DNA of 64,000 nt from Clarkia xantiana subsp. parviflora (Eukaryota > Streptophyta > Magnoliopsida > Myrtales > Onagraceae), in the NCBI GenBank assembly GCA_036873135.1, contig JAPTYO010000010.1, positions 6,176,634-6,240,633 on the forward strand, written 5' to 3'. Positions 49,036 to 59,422 of the stretch are shown here, piece after piece (the first letter of the stretch is position 1; each line of letters opens with the position of its first letter). A program made the translations under genes and the position numbers. The notes under the pieces are model-generated. The model had not been told where the DNA came from. It did not search any database and saw only the letters and a program-made list of their open reading frames with translations.

Positions 49036-51072
49036 TGCCGGAGAAAGAGAAATGACGGTGGTGCAGAGAGGATGATGAAGAGGCGGAGGGCAATAAATAG
49101 AGAGTTGCAGAGTCAGTGTTGTCGTGATCTTGTGTTTCTTGTTTTTAATATTTTTTTAAAAAAATTTATGTTTTATTACACTAATGATTAGTGATTTGTT
49201 CCAATTATATGGGTCAAAGATCTATCCAATTGATCTTATTTCCGCGTAAGCGATATCTTTTTATTTTTTTTAACTGAATTAAAAAATCAATTGGTTTGGC
49301 AAAACAAATAATTAAAAACCACTTAGTCAACTAATCATCGGCAAAAATAAAAACATGGTTAATTCTTAAAATTAATTTCAAACAAGATCATGAGCATGAC
49401 AAATGCACAGTTAAGGCTATTATGTCCACATGCATTACAAAGAAAACCGACAATTTTGTGAAGAGGTTTTTATTAAATAAAATAGTATTTTAGATTTTAT
49501 AAGGAGTTGGTAGAGTTTAACAGAAAAACTTTTACAAAATATCACTATTTTATTATTCTATGTATTTACCTTTTTTTTGGTAATAGTATTTACTTTTTCT
49601 GCAGTCTATGTAAAAGATTAACAGTTTTCCAATCGGTTACTTTTATCTTCTCTACTTTATAAACTTCTTTATGTACTCACGTATAAGTTGACAGGAATAT
49701 TATAGCACGATTTCTTTTATTGACGATTATCAATTCCTTCACTTTTCCGTATTGACGATTGCTGTTTATATTATTTTTTTCTCTGACTAAATCATACAAA
49801 TGGAACAATGAATAATTCGTAGTTCTTTCTTTTATTTTTGTAATCATATATATATCCTGAAAAAAAAAACGTTTGTTCTTGTGCATTGCATGTTAGCCGT
49901 GTGCTTGCTGCCGATTTATTTCTTGTACCAGAAACATTTGTTTTCTTCATTGACTTTTTTTAAAAATCCTAGTATTGTACGTATTCGTTTTGTCATTTTT
50001 ATTCACGTTTTTCCTCACGCGAATTAAGGTCGGAGTTGTTACTCAATACGTGGCTACAATTACTTTTGTTTTGTATAAAATATAGTCCCGGCCACATCAA
50101 TAATTTATTTCGGGATACATAATACATTATAGTTTGGCAAGTTTTTTCATTGTTCAATTTTTGTTATCGCATGTTATAATTGGACAAAAAAATATTTTTT
50201 TGGAGCATGTTCAATTTTCATTGTTCATAGTCATACGTCGAAACGGTTAACTTTTGGAGCAAAGTCATGCATATATGTTTGATCGCAAAAAGTAAGCTAG
50301 ATTTTTTTACTACCAATTGTAAAAAAAAAGTATTTTGATCCTAATCTTCATGATGAGCGAGATATGTATGTAATGCTTTTTTTACTAGCCGGAATTTTAT
50401 ATTTTGTTTCTAAAATGCTTATGTTTGACTATATTTGCATAGATGGTGATTTTTTTTATATCTAAAACGATCTGAAAGAAAGATTGTATAAAGTGAATAG
50501 ATCACAAAATTTTCAGTTGTATCATGATATTTATCTTGCGGAAGTTTGTGAGGGTTAAATTGACTTATCTACTCTTGCGGAAGATTACATACTAAGTGTG
50601 TAGCGAATACGATCAGATTCGGTTCGAACCGAGTTAGACCAGACAAATTGGAAAATAGTATTCTTTCCGGTTCGATGTCCGGTTCGGTTCTAATAATACT
50701 AGTCTTAATAACTTGTATTCTCAAGTTAGAAACATTTTAAAAACCTTCGTACTGTTTCTCAAGCATATTTTATTTTGATTCAAAAAGAAAATCAAATTGG
50801 GCTTTCTGCAGTCTCGTTCAATATTACTCTTAAACCTTACACATTCTCCAATTTTGGACCCGCTAACATCATAGGGGGTGTTAAGAGAAACTAGAGATCA
50901 AGCCCTTCGATGATACATTCATATTGATAACTATTTCACTTGGTTATTGATTCGTCAAGAGTAATAGTAAGCCCACTCTAGATAAAGAAACATATACATC
51001 ATTTAGTATTGTTGCTATCAATGTTGATTTTGTTGTTTTCAGTTGAGAAATTGATTAGTGAGTTTATTATTT
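49036..51072. other. Uniporter promoter and AT-rich intergenic DNA
   Basis: The first 150 bases are the leader and promoter of the uniporter gene. The rest is AT-rich with no supported gene. At 50600-50701 a short degenerate hAT-type remnant is listed separately. Confidence 0.4.
50600..50701. mobile_element. Short degenerate hAT remnant
   Basis: Contains ggttcgaaccgagtt at the left and ccggttcggttctaataata at the right, recalling the terminal arms of the hAT element at 44731-45688 (CCGGTTCTGATAAC). No target duplication is visible. Confidence 0.35.
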
Positions 51073-51190
51073 GGGTTAAGAACATAATAGGGGCCTGAAT
51101 GTTTGCCCATGTTGCCAAAAGGGGTCTGAATTGAAAAAACGTATTATTAAGGGCCTGAATTTTTGAATATGAGAGTTAAATTAATGTATT
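51073..51190. mobile_element. One end of a Mutator-like element
   Basis: GGGTTAAGAACATAATAGGG followed by ggcctgaatgtttgcccatg, ggtctgaattgaaaa and ggcctgaattt. This follows the plan of the left arm at 17154 (ggttaagaacctatgaaagg, gtctgaactatcacccatg, gtctgaaattt). The matching right end was not found. Confidence 0.45.
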
Positions 51191-51853
51191 TATTTAGAAT
51201 AGATATGGAGTGTCACTTTTACAATTTCTCTTACTAGCTCTATTTAGTGTTACGGTGAGTTTTCGAGCCAGAACATACACGAAGCCAACACAGGCCCATT
51301 TATGTTTTTCTGTCACTAAAAAAATATTTATTTGTTAGATCGATTCTCCCACATTTACAAACGGATTGATAAAAAAAAACAATAAAGAATGCATAATTTA
51401 ACGTAGTTCAGTCAAATTCGACCTACATCCACAATTCCGGCGGCATGCTTTGTATTGATCGTTACGATGTTACAATTTCATAGAATACAAGCTATATAAA
51501 TAGCGGAAGATAAAGATTGGTAAACCCTACCGGACCGGGTTGGCCCAAATTTTGGATCGGACTTCGCCCCGAATCCCATCCTTCGGTACCGCCCCTCTCA
51601 AACCCCTCGTTGACCTCAGCGCCGAGATCAATAATCAGATCCATAACTCAACATTTTTAACTCGCAATTCAAGAGGCCATTCATTGTAATCTCTGGTATA
51701 TTATTTTCAGTAACTAGCACAAGAATTGGGAGTTCGGAATATATGACAAACTATCTGAAAAAACATAGCAGAAGAATCAAGTATCCTAGGATAGAAGAAG
51801 ACACAAGCTCCTTCCCTTCTGAGTAAAAATATATAATGCATGGAAATAATGAA
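51191..51853. other. Spacer and TIC20 3' flank
   Basis: Contains a moderately GC-rich stretch at 51410-51640 with the look of a decayed retroelement, then the presumed TIC20 3' untranslated region. No gene. Confidence 0.4.
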
Positions 51854-54305
51854 TTAATGATCTCCTTTAAGATATGGGGCATGCATGTAAGCAGCGTCAC
51901 TAATGAACGGGAACTTGACGTAGCATCCTCGGAGTGCACAACTAACACAGTAGAGCAAGGCCGAGATAAACAGAGCACCCATAATTGGCCAATAAGGCAT
52001 TGCAAAGCTACCCTTGTAATGTAACAGAGGCATGAAGTTGGAAGCATACCACAAAATCTGGAGCAGGTTTTCCAACAGTAAAGCCATCATCACATGATAC
52101 CTAAAGAAATGAGGCCATTGTTGTCTGTTCCTCACAATTCCCATGTACACTCCAAAACAGTACACCATCAAGAACCAACTGGGCAGCCTCTTGATTGCTC
52201 CTGGAATGTAGTAGCTTAGAAACTGGAAGTGCTCGTGACGTTCTATCAGAGGCTGGAAGTAGAAGGCCACGTCCGACATCTGTATTAGAGAATAAATATA
52301 TTAAAAAAATATATTTTAGGGTTAAAAACGTTTGTTCAGTGTTGAAATTTAGTGTCTGGAGTTTTAAATATTGAAATAGACAATCCCAAGTCTTGATTTC
52401 GTTGAAATATGGTGTATCTGTGCGTCTTTTAGTCTCTTTTCATTCGTGTTCATCAACACACACACACTCATAATTCATTACTCTTTAGGTTCACAAAACC
52501 GCTAAATTTACCCCAAAACTTGAAGATTCAAAAGAAAATGTTTCCAGCAAAGTGGTGTGGAGCAATCGCTACCTAAATTTTAAATTTCAGAGCAAATAAT
52601 ACCCCTATTACAATTACTATCAAATTTGGATAGAAAATGACAATGTTTCCTCCACTGGGTCTCTTCATGTGTATCCAATATAGATTTAAACATAAATAAA
52701 TTAAAAGTATTGCAATGAAATACCTTAAATTTGATGCTCAGTTGAAAAACACTGTTCGAATTGGACGGAAATCCAGTTGGGCATCCAATTGAAGGTATTT
52801 CGTTACAATACTTTCAATTTATTTTTGTGTCCATTTTGGGTACACGTTAAAAACCTCATGTGGCAATAATATGCTCATTTTCTATCAAATTTAATGAGAA
52901 GTGAAACAAATGTAGCAATTTGCTCTGAATTAAAAGTTCAGGTAGCCAATTTTTAAAAAAACTGAAATTCAAGTAGCAATTTGTAGATTGGTCAAAATTC
53001 GGGTAGCAATTTGGTTAATAACCCGTAATTTTCTGATATATTTATTCCATAATAACCTGTAGAGCCATCAGGTAAGGTGCGCTCGACAATGCCCTCCATG
53101 GCCAGTAAGGTTTTTCTTTCATCTTACTATGAGTAGGGTATGATACCCGATATTCCTCCATATAAGCAACTGCACCTCTACTCCTATTATTCTTCTTCTC
53201 TGCAGGTACAATTTATATAATTAAGGCTCTAATTAATTAAGGCAAAAGAGACCAGATATGTAACAGGATATATACCATTGATTAGTTTTGTCTCTCTAAA
53301 CAAGAAATATCTGAGAGCACCAGGTAAGGATTTTGTAGTAGTAGACATTGATAAAGATAAAGATGGTGATTTTGTATCAGCTGGGATGAACATTTGTCTT
53401 TTTCTTGTCCTTGTTCTAGTAGCATGATGCCTAATCACCATACATACCATAGAAATTAGTAGACAAGCCAATATATATAAAAAAACAAGACACAAAGGGA
53501 TTGATTGATATATAACAAGCTAGCTAGATGGAAGGTTATTAGGATCAGATTCTAATTTGGATCGGTGGATGGTACGATCAGATCATTTGTAAGACCGAAT
53601 CGAGGATAGTATGATCATACAAATTATTTTATAATTAAAAGAATATATTAAACTTTTAGTGAATAAATAACTTATATAGTATCAAATCACCAAAATAGTA
53701 TTCAAAGCCAGTCTAAGAATTAAATTGAGTTCTAAGTTTCTAAATAAACATTCAAATTCAACTAACAAAATACTAAATCATCTTAAATTAGTTCAAAATT
53801 CAAACTTATAACTAATTAATTATCTTTAACATTATCATCAACTCTATTAAAGTCTTCTTATCAACTCCAAAATTATCACCATCTGTAATATCTGAAATTT
53901 CATCTAAATTCAAGTCCAACCCACCTTGCTTTGAAGACGAATAACTAAGAAGAACAGAAATTGACGTCTGGCGTTTTATTTCCTCATTAAACTTTATATT
54001 ATTCATCTATTGTTATACTCTAACGACTAAAGTATATACAAGTGCAAGTCTAGCTTAGATCCTGCTCCGATCTTGACTGATAGAGATCCAGATCGATTTG
54101 CACGATGTTAGGATCTGGATGGTTGGCGATACTAACAACCACCAGATGTTCTCCAGACAATAATTCAATCTCTATATATGTTCCTTAATTACTACGACAG
54201 ATTATTATTATTTTTTACTAAAAAGAAAGAAAGAATTATGTTGGCATACCGATGAGCTGCGAGCAAAACTGGCGCGTGAGAAGCTGCTACAGAAATACCA
54301 GCCAT
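51854..54305 (-). CDS. TIC20-type chloroplast inner-envelope import protein
   Basis: Four exons on the minus strand: 54305-54250, 53430-53276, 53199-53057, 52279-51854; phases agree and the product has 259 residues. The N-terminus is rich in basic and hydroxylated residues with no acidic ones (MAGISVAASHAPVLLAAHRH...), as in a chloroplast transit peptide. From about residue 120 the TIC20 domain follows: FYFQPLIERHEHFQFL, GAIKRLPSWFLMVYC, WPHFFRYHVMMALLLENLLQ, CALRGCYVKFPFISDAAYMH, with four membrane segments. TIC20 forms part of the channel that carries precursor proteins across the inner chloroplast envelope. Intron 3 (52280-53056) holds a truncated Mutator-like piece and a dispersed repeat. 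A 5' leader intron, with its donor at about 54533, is likely. Start chosen as the ATG giving a full transit peptide. Confidence 0.92.
52319..52570. mobile_element. Half of a Mutator-like element in TIC20 intron 3
   Basis: Begins GGGTTAAAAACGTTTGTTCA, then ttgaaatttagtgtctgg and gtgcgtcttttagtctctttt. The same order is found, on the opposite strand, in the right half of the element at 55332-55864 up to gtggtgtggagc. At about 52565 it passes directly into the dispersed repeat copy B; its other end is missing. Confidence 0.6.
52565..53030. repeat. Dispersed repeat, copy B, in TIC20 intron 3
   Basis: Shares its layout with copy A (48010-48400). The ends are inverted: gctacctaaattttaaattt at the left against aaattcgggtagcaatttgg at the right, followed by TTAATAACCC, a Mutator-style terminus. 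This suggests a foldback transposon whose left tip was lost at the junction with the neighbouring fragment. Confidence 0.6.
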
Positions 54306-54665
54306 TCTTCCTTCCTTCACTGCGAATTATTATTATTTAAAGTTCACAGTGAGTTACCAAAAAAAAAAAGTTCACGGTAATAATAATAAGAAATAAAAAG
54401 AAAATACAACTTATGAATGAATGATTGATGCAGAAGAATTTTCTGTCAAAGCAATGGATCTGCAAATCACCAATTTAATTTAATCTAATTGGCAAGTAGT
54501 GTGTAGATAGATGGATGAATTACCTGAAGGGCTTGGCTTCTGCAATTGAGAAGCTGTTAATTCTTTTATTGATCTAGCGCCGACAAGAAACTTCAAGAGT
54601 CTGGTAGAGAGTCGGTCATATAATAGTCGGTGAGCAGCAGTTAGGTAAAGAGGCGGTGGGAGAGT

Positions 54666-54673
54666 TATTTATA
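54666..54673 (-). promoter_or_regulatory. TATA box of the TIC20 gene
   Basis: TATAAATA on the minus strand, about 360 bases before the coding start and about 65 bases or more before the likely first leader exon, whose donor lies near 54533. The spacing fits a leader with one intron. Confidence 0.5.
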
Positions 54674-54741
54674 CAGTTACCTGCCTAACCCTTACCTCAG
54701 CGGGCCGCGGGCCTTCCAAATTTTTTTAAGGGCTTTGATAG

Positions 54742-54890
54742 AAAGTGTGAAACAAAGTGTGAAAAAACCATAGAAAGCTGCCACATGGCAACGCATTGCA
54801 TGATTCTCTTTCCAATTTATGTCAAATTGTTAACTGACATGTGGCAGTTGTTAACTTTCTATGGATTTTTCACTCTTTTTTTCACACTTT
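54742..54890. mobile_element. MITE-like inverted-repeat element
   Basis: Left arm aaagtgtgaaacaaagtgtg with ccatagaaag, right arm ctttctatgg with cactctttttttcacacttt; inner arms pair through gccacatg and catgtggc. Non-coding. It sits just upstream of the TIC20 promoter. A weakly similar tract (acaaagtgtgaaactcaagt) occurs at 36820 in an intron of the metalloprotease gene. Confidence 0.65.
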
Positions 54891-55331
54891 AAGGAATTAC
54901 TCTTTTTTTAATTAGCAAAGCCCATTATTATATAATAACATTGTTTATGAATTAATTGTTCTCTATAGTCTGTACACGAAATTTAAAGAGGCGGTCCAAC
55001 TGCTACTCTAGATATTTTTCTTTAATCATAAAACTGATATTTTAACATGAAGTCCTATAAAAAATACATCCCACTCCACCATTATTTTTTATGTAAGACC
55101 CCATATTATTTTATTATGTGTAACATTAAGACTTCAATTATTATTTTATAAGATTTCATTATTATTTATAATACCACATTCAATCCATTAGCATTTTATT
55201 TGTAATCCATTAGCATTTTATTTGTAAAATATGGTTGTAAATTTTATTTATTTAGCTCTTTAATTAAATATGAATTATAGCCATTCTAATATAATGAAAA
55301 TGATGTAAATCATACAATATGTTTTACAAAA
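54891..55331. other. AT-rich spacer
   Basis: No gene or element recognised apart from a short direct repeat (ccattagcattttatttgta, twice) at about 55187-55226. Confidence 0.4.
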
Positions 55332-55864
55332 GGGTTAATAACTAAAAAACCGTCCAAGGTTTACCCTATGTTAAAATTAGGTGTCTGAAGTTTGAAATGT
55401 TAAAATGGACTGTCCCAAGTTTCATTTTTGTTGAAATTTGGTGTCTCGGTGTGATTACTTTAGAGAAGTCAATTCCGACGAAACCGTCTGTCAAATTCGA
55501 GCTCTCATACACACTCCCTTCTCGTCATCTTGCCGGGACCGTCACCTAAAAAGTTGGTCACATCCGGGCAAGTAAATCTCGCTTTATTGTTCTTGGAAAA
55601 TGGCTCTACACCACTCTTCTAGAAACTTTTTTTTTAATGTTCAATTTTTAGGTGAAATTTGACGATTTTGTGAAAAGTAAGGAGTGATGGATTATGAGTG
55701 GGTTGGTGGGTTGATGAAAATGATGGAATGAGGTTGAAAAGACGCACAAAGACACCAAATTTCAACAAAAATGAAACTTTGGACAATCTATTTTAACATT
55801 TCAAACTTCAGACACCTAATTTTAACATAGGGTAAACCTTGGACAGTTTTTTAGTTATTAACCC
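55332..55864. mobile_element. Mutator-like foldback, GGGTTAAT family
   Basis: Starts GGGTTAATAACTAAAAAACC and ends with the inverse (GGTTTTTTAGTTATTAACCC style: cagttttttagttattaacc). A perfect 9-bp duplication, TTTACAAAA, flanks it (55323-55331, 55865-55873). The arms contain ttgaaatttggtgtct and agacaccaaatttcaa. 533 bp, non-coding. Same family as 19626-20156 and the half element at 52319. Confidence 0.92.
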
Positions 55865-55873
55865 TTTACAAAA

Positions 55874-57714
55874 TGGATCTTAGTACTAACATGTTTTAAA
55901 ATGTACAACATGTTCCAAAACAATAATAGTTGGTACTTTTTTCAATTATTCGTCTAAAATTTCCCTAAAATAAATTGTAAATTAAAAAATTAACCGGATA
56001 TTTTTTTAAGTATCAAAATAAATACCTTATAAATTTTACTAAGATTACGATAGTGTCCCGACTCGATTGAGACTCAATTGATCATCAGTCGGTATTGCCC
56101 GATTTGACTAAATTCTAACATTTTGAATACTTTATTGGTGCTTTACTTTTGATGCTTTAAAACTACTCAGTTAGCTTATACATTTGAAATATCTTTTAAC
56201 TACAATTTTGAAGAGATTGATTGAAGAATGTAATAATTATTATCTTTTTGAAACATGTTGTACATCTTAAAACGTGTTAGTACTAAAAATCATTTTTTAT
56301 ACATGTTATATGTTTTTTTTTCAACAAAATACAATTATATATTAAATCTTAATATTTTTTTACAAAACGTATCCCATTATAAATATTAAGAATACACTAT
56401 TGCTACTACTATTCACCCAATAAAATATGTGTGATATTAAAAGGGGGTTTCCAATTTTGGCAAAAAAAAAGGGGTTTTCCAATATCCAGTTATATTAATT
56501 GTTACGGCGTGATTAATAACTAGGTGCACTAAGTACATATTGTCTCTAGGAACAACAAAAACGGAAACATATAACATATTTAACAAGGTTCAAATACCAT
56601 GAATAACTCCAAATAGGAAATGTTGCAAGCCGTTGATTTACACGTACGCACTGGAACACAAAAGGACACTCCCCTTTATATGGATTTCGAAATCCCTAGC
56701 TGCCCTAGGTAAAATTCTATCTATATCTATCCAATCCTATCTATACTATGTTAAGATATATATTTATAACATATATATATATATATATATCTTAACTTAC
56801 AATATCCTGTCAATATATCTTAAGTTCCCTTAAATATAGCTATTAAAGCCCACAAATATATCTAAGTTCCCTTAAACAAAGCTATAGATAGGATTCCACA
56901 TATCTTAGGCGGATTTGGTTGCTTGGCTGCCAAGAAACATGTTGATCTTCACCAATCTCAGATTTCCTCATCAATTTCGTGGGCTTGGACTTGTTCCTAA
57001 CTGGTTCCGGACTTTGCAATCTTGGGCCAATTCAGTCAATTTTGGACGCTGCACTTGCTAAGTACGGGCTGAGCTCACCAAAAGCTCGGGCCATGCACAC
57101 ACAAAGCACGAGCTGAAGCATGTACCAAGCACTGGCTGGCAGCTCGTCTGGGAGATTCTGTTGTGCACTGGGCAGGCACTTGCCAGACACAAGGAAAGCA
57201 CGGGACATGCACAGTTGAAGCACGGGACAAACACACAAAAAGCACGGGCAAACAGATACGGGACAAGCAACATCCAAGCATGGGACGAACACACTCAGTG
57301 CACGGGACAAGCACTTGGGCAGGTACAAGACATTCACTTCGCTGGTACGGGACAAGCACTTGGCAGGTACGGGAAATCTCGGGATGGATACGGGACACGC
57401 ACTCGATGGACGCGGGACAGCTCTTGACCACAGATCGATTCCCATCAACTACACATTGCTGCCAATTTTACAAATCACCCAAAACACGTTGCACACCGTT
57501 ACGATTCACCATTTTTACCCTCCAATCGCTTGTTGGGCTTGGGAAGCACGTCTATCATAGCCAAATTCGTGATTCCCAACAAGTCACATTTTAGGGGTGT
57601 GACAGAACCTCACTTGGCTATTTTTTTTCTTACAAAAATATGAGTCTTTTTTTCATAATTTAGAGCAGGACCCCAATTATGTTAAAACATACCATAGGAC
57701 ACTATAGGGTACCA
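55874..57714. other. Repeat-rich spacer with an imperfect minisatellite
   Basis: AT-rich to about 56880. At 57040-57430 a short unit of the form acgggacaagcac recurs irregularly about a dozen times, giving spurious open frames on both strands. The surrounding text looks like a decayed retroelement, but no domain or LTR pair could be found. No gene supported. Confidence 0.5.
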
Positions 57715-57842
57715 CCCTTGTAGCTCTACTGGTATTGCGTGAGCTAATCTTCAAAGCAGCCTTGGTTCGATTTCCTACAGTTGTCTTCTTCCTCTTTTCC
57801 TTTGTCCATCAGCATAGTATTGTTTTTTTTTTTTTTTTTTCA
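57715..57842 (+). mobile_element. SINE-like tRNA-derived element
   Basis: The phrase gtagctctactggtattgcg resembles an RNA polymerase III A box, and ggttcgatttcct about 40 bases on resembles a B box, the spacing seen in tRNA-derived SINEs. The unit ends in a pyrimidine-rich part and a T-run near 57822. It is not a functional tRNA, since the arms do not fold. Target duplication not seen. Confidence 0.45.
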
Positions 57843-58200
57843 TAAAAAACACAAATCGGTATTATTCTATATTGAATTGAAAACTTTTTTCCTAATATTT
57901 TTTTCTTTTAACCTTAATACAACATAGTTTAATTATAACAATGCTTTCTTAAAATATCTTCTAAAAATTTGTTTTAAAATGATAATTTATTCTAAACATT
58001 ATTGGTTGATTTAAAAATTTAATAAGTCATCGATAGTAGATTTCTAATCATCATCATTATCTTTAGGTTTTATTTGGGTTTGAAATTTACTCTTCTATTC
58101 AACATTTTTAAAAATTAAATATCTCTTAACACTTTATTCTAACAATATTATATTTTCTATTTAGGGTTGTTTTATTCACAATGAATTCACAGTCGGTCGT
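57843..58200. other. AT-rich spacer
   Basis: No gene or element recognised up to the LTR at 58201. Confidence 0.4.
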
Positions 58201-58839
58201 TGTTGGATCACGGTAGGAACTCCGGTTACGGTGACGGATTCCTTAGCTCCTCGCAATCCTGCAGAAGGGGAATAGAGGGCGGTGGCCCAGAATCCCTCTC
58301 CGATGCTTAACGTAAGTACGGTGATCAAGCAAGCAATATGTGTATGTGTAAAAACGTAACCCTAACCTGTGGTAACTTCCCTCCTTTTATAGGGGGAAGG
58401 CTATCTCAGTTACCTGATTAGGCGGTTGGATTGTGATCCACTATCCCATATATTTCGCCATATATCTCGCCACGTATCTGTACAGTTATACGTATCCCAC
58501 ATATCTCGCCCATTATATCACTACTGTAATCATAGCGAGATTTCCGGGATTGTGCTCTTACTGGCGAGTCTCGATCATCATCGGAGACTCCCGAGTTGCA
58601 TTATTGAGGATTCGGTGTCGGGGAGTGGTGTCCGCTCCCATATCGGGACCGACCACGTCCAGGTCCGATATCTTCGGGGCTTTCCCCTATCGAGGTTATA
58701 CTCACTCGGAGCTATTCCATGTCGGGGCCTCCGTCCGTCGGAGCCCTTAGCCTTCCAGCCACCTAGCTCCTAGCCCAACGGGCCTAGTCGCCGTTTGCCA
58801 ATCGTTAAGGGGCCTAACGGCCTTAGCCGGGGCCCATCA
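58201..58839 (-). mobile_element. 3' LTR of a Tat-type Ty3/gypsy retrotransposon
   Basis: On the minus strand it begins TGATGGGCCCCGGC and ends GTGATCCAACA, giving TG...CA ends and 639 bp. The purine-rich tract TTGGGGGCAAA lies directly before its start (plus-strand 58840-58850), as expected of the polypurine tract. A TATAAAAG box at 58391-58384 on the minus strand marks the LTR promoter. The partner 5' LTR lies outside the window, so its target duplication cannot be tested; the bases left of it are GTCGT. Confidence 0.72.
58384..58391 (-). promoter_or_regulatory. TATA box of the LTR promoter
   Basis: TATAAAAG followed by GAGGGAAG on the minus strand. In this 3' copy it would drive transcription out into the flanking DNA towards 58000. 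Confidence 0.5.
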
Positions 58840-59280
58840 TTTGCCCCCAAGGCGTGAGGGACTTATAGTGCGTCGCGTCTTTCAATATCGGACCTTTCAA
58901 CATCCCAATAGGGGTCTTTGTTTAAAACATCGGAGGCCATTGCCCTACTTTTGTCGGAGGCCTTTGCCTCGGATCTCTTTCAAGATCTTTTGGGATCCTG
59001 CTTGGATTCGAGGGGATTTCTTAATCAGACCAGCATTAAATGCTGATAGAAGGTGAAGGAACGTCTCGGGTTCGGCACGCCTGCTTTCTGAAAAAGCACT
59101 TTTCAACCACCCCGGTACGTCATCATTCCTGTCTTATCTGTCCCATGCGCCCTGACGGTTCAGATTGAAACCGTTTCGCCTTCTTCGAATTAGCACGTTT
59201 CCCTTTGGACGATTCTGATTGAATCGTTTTGAATTCTATGGCTCAGATTGCCCATCCCTTCAGTTCTCTTTTCCTTCTCT

Positions 59281-59287
59281 TATAAAA
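59281..59287 (+). promoter_or_regulatory. TATA box of the retrotransposon antisense gene
   Basis: TATAAAA at 59281, preceded by a pyrimidine-rich tract and about 140 bases before the ATG at 59423. It gives the extra reading frame a promoter separate from the LTR and on the opposite strand. Confidence 0.5.
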
Positions 59288-59422
59288 CCCTAAGCCCAGA
59301 CATTGTTTCACTTTTCCTTTACTTCTTCTTTTCTGCGATCCCAAGAGCCCTAATTCTTCATACTTCAAGGTTTCACCGGCGCTTCCAGCACCCAGATTTT
59401 TCTGATCAACGCTTCAGTCACC

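Noticed and set aside
53812..54006. 64-codon minus-strand frame within the first TIC20 intron
   Set aside because: Falls in an intron with well-supported flanking splice sites and shows no family.
57032..57594. Cysteine-rich frames up to 143 codons on both strands
   Set aside because: They arise from the irregular acgggacaagcac repeat.
57721..57775. Possible tRNA gene
   Set aside because: A- and B-box-like strings are present, but the acceptor and anticodon arms do not pair; listed as SINE-like instead.
58426..58773. 115-codon plus-strand frame
   Set aside because: Lies inside the LTR of the gypsy element, where no protein is expected.
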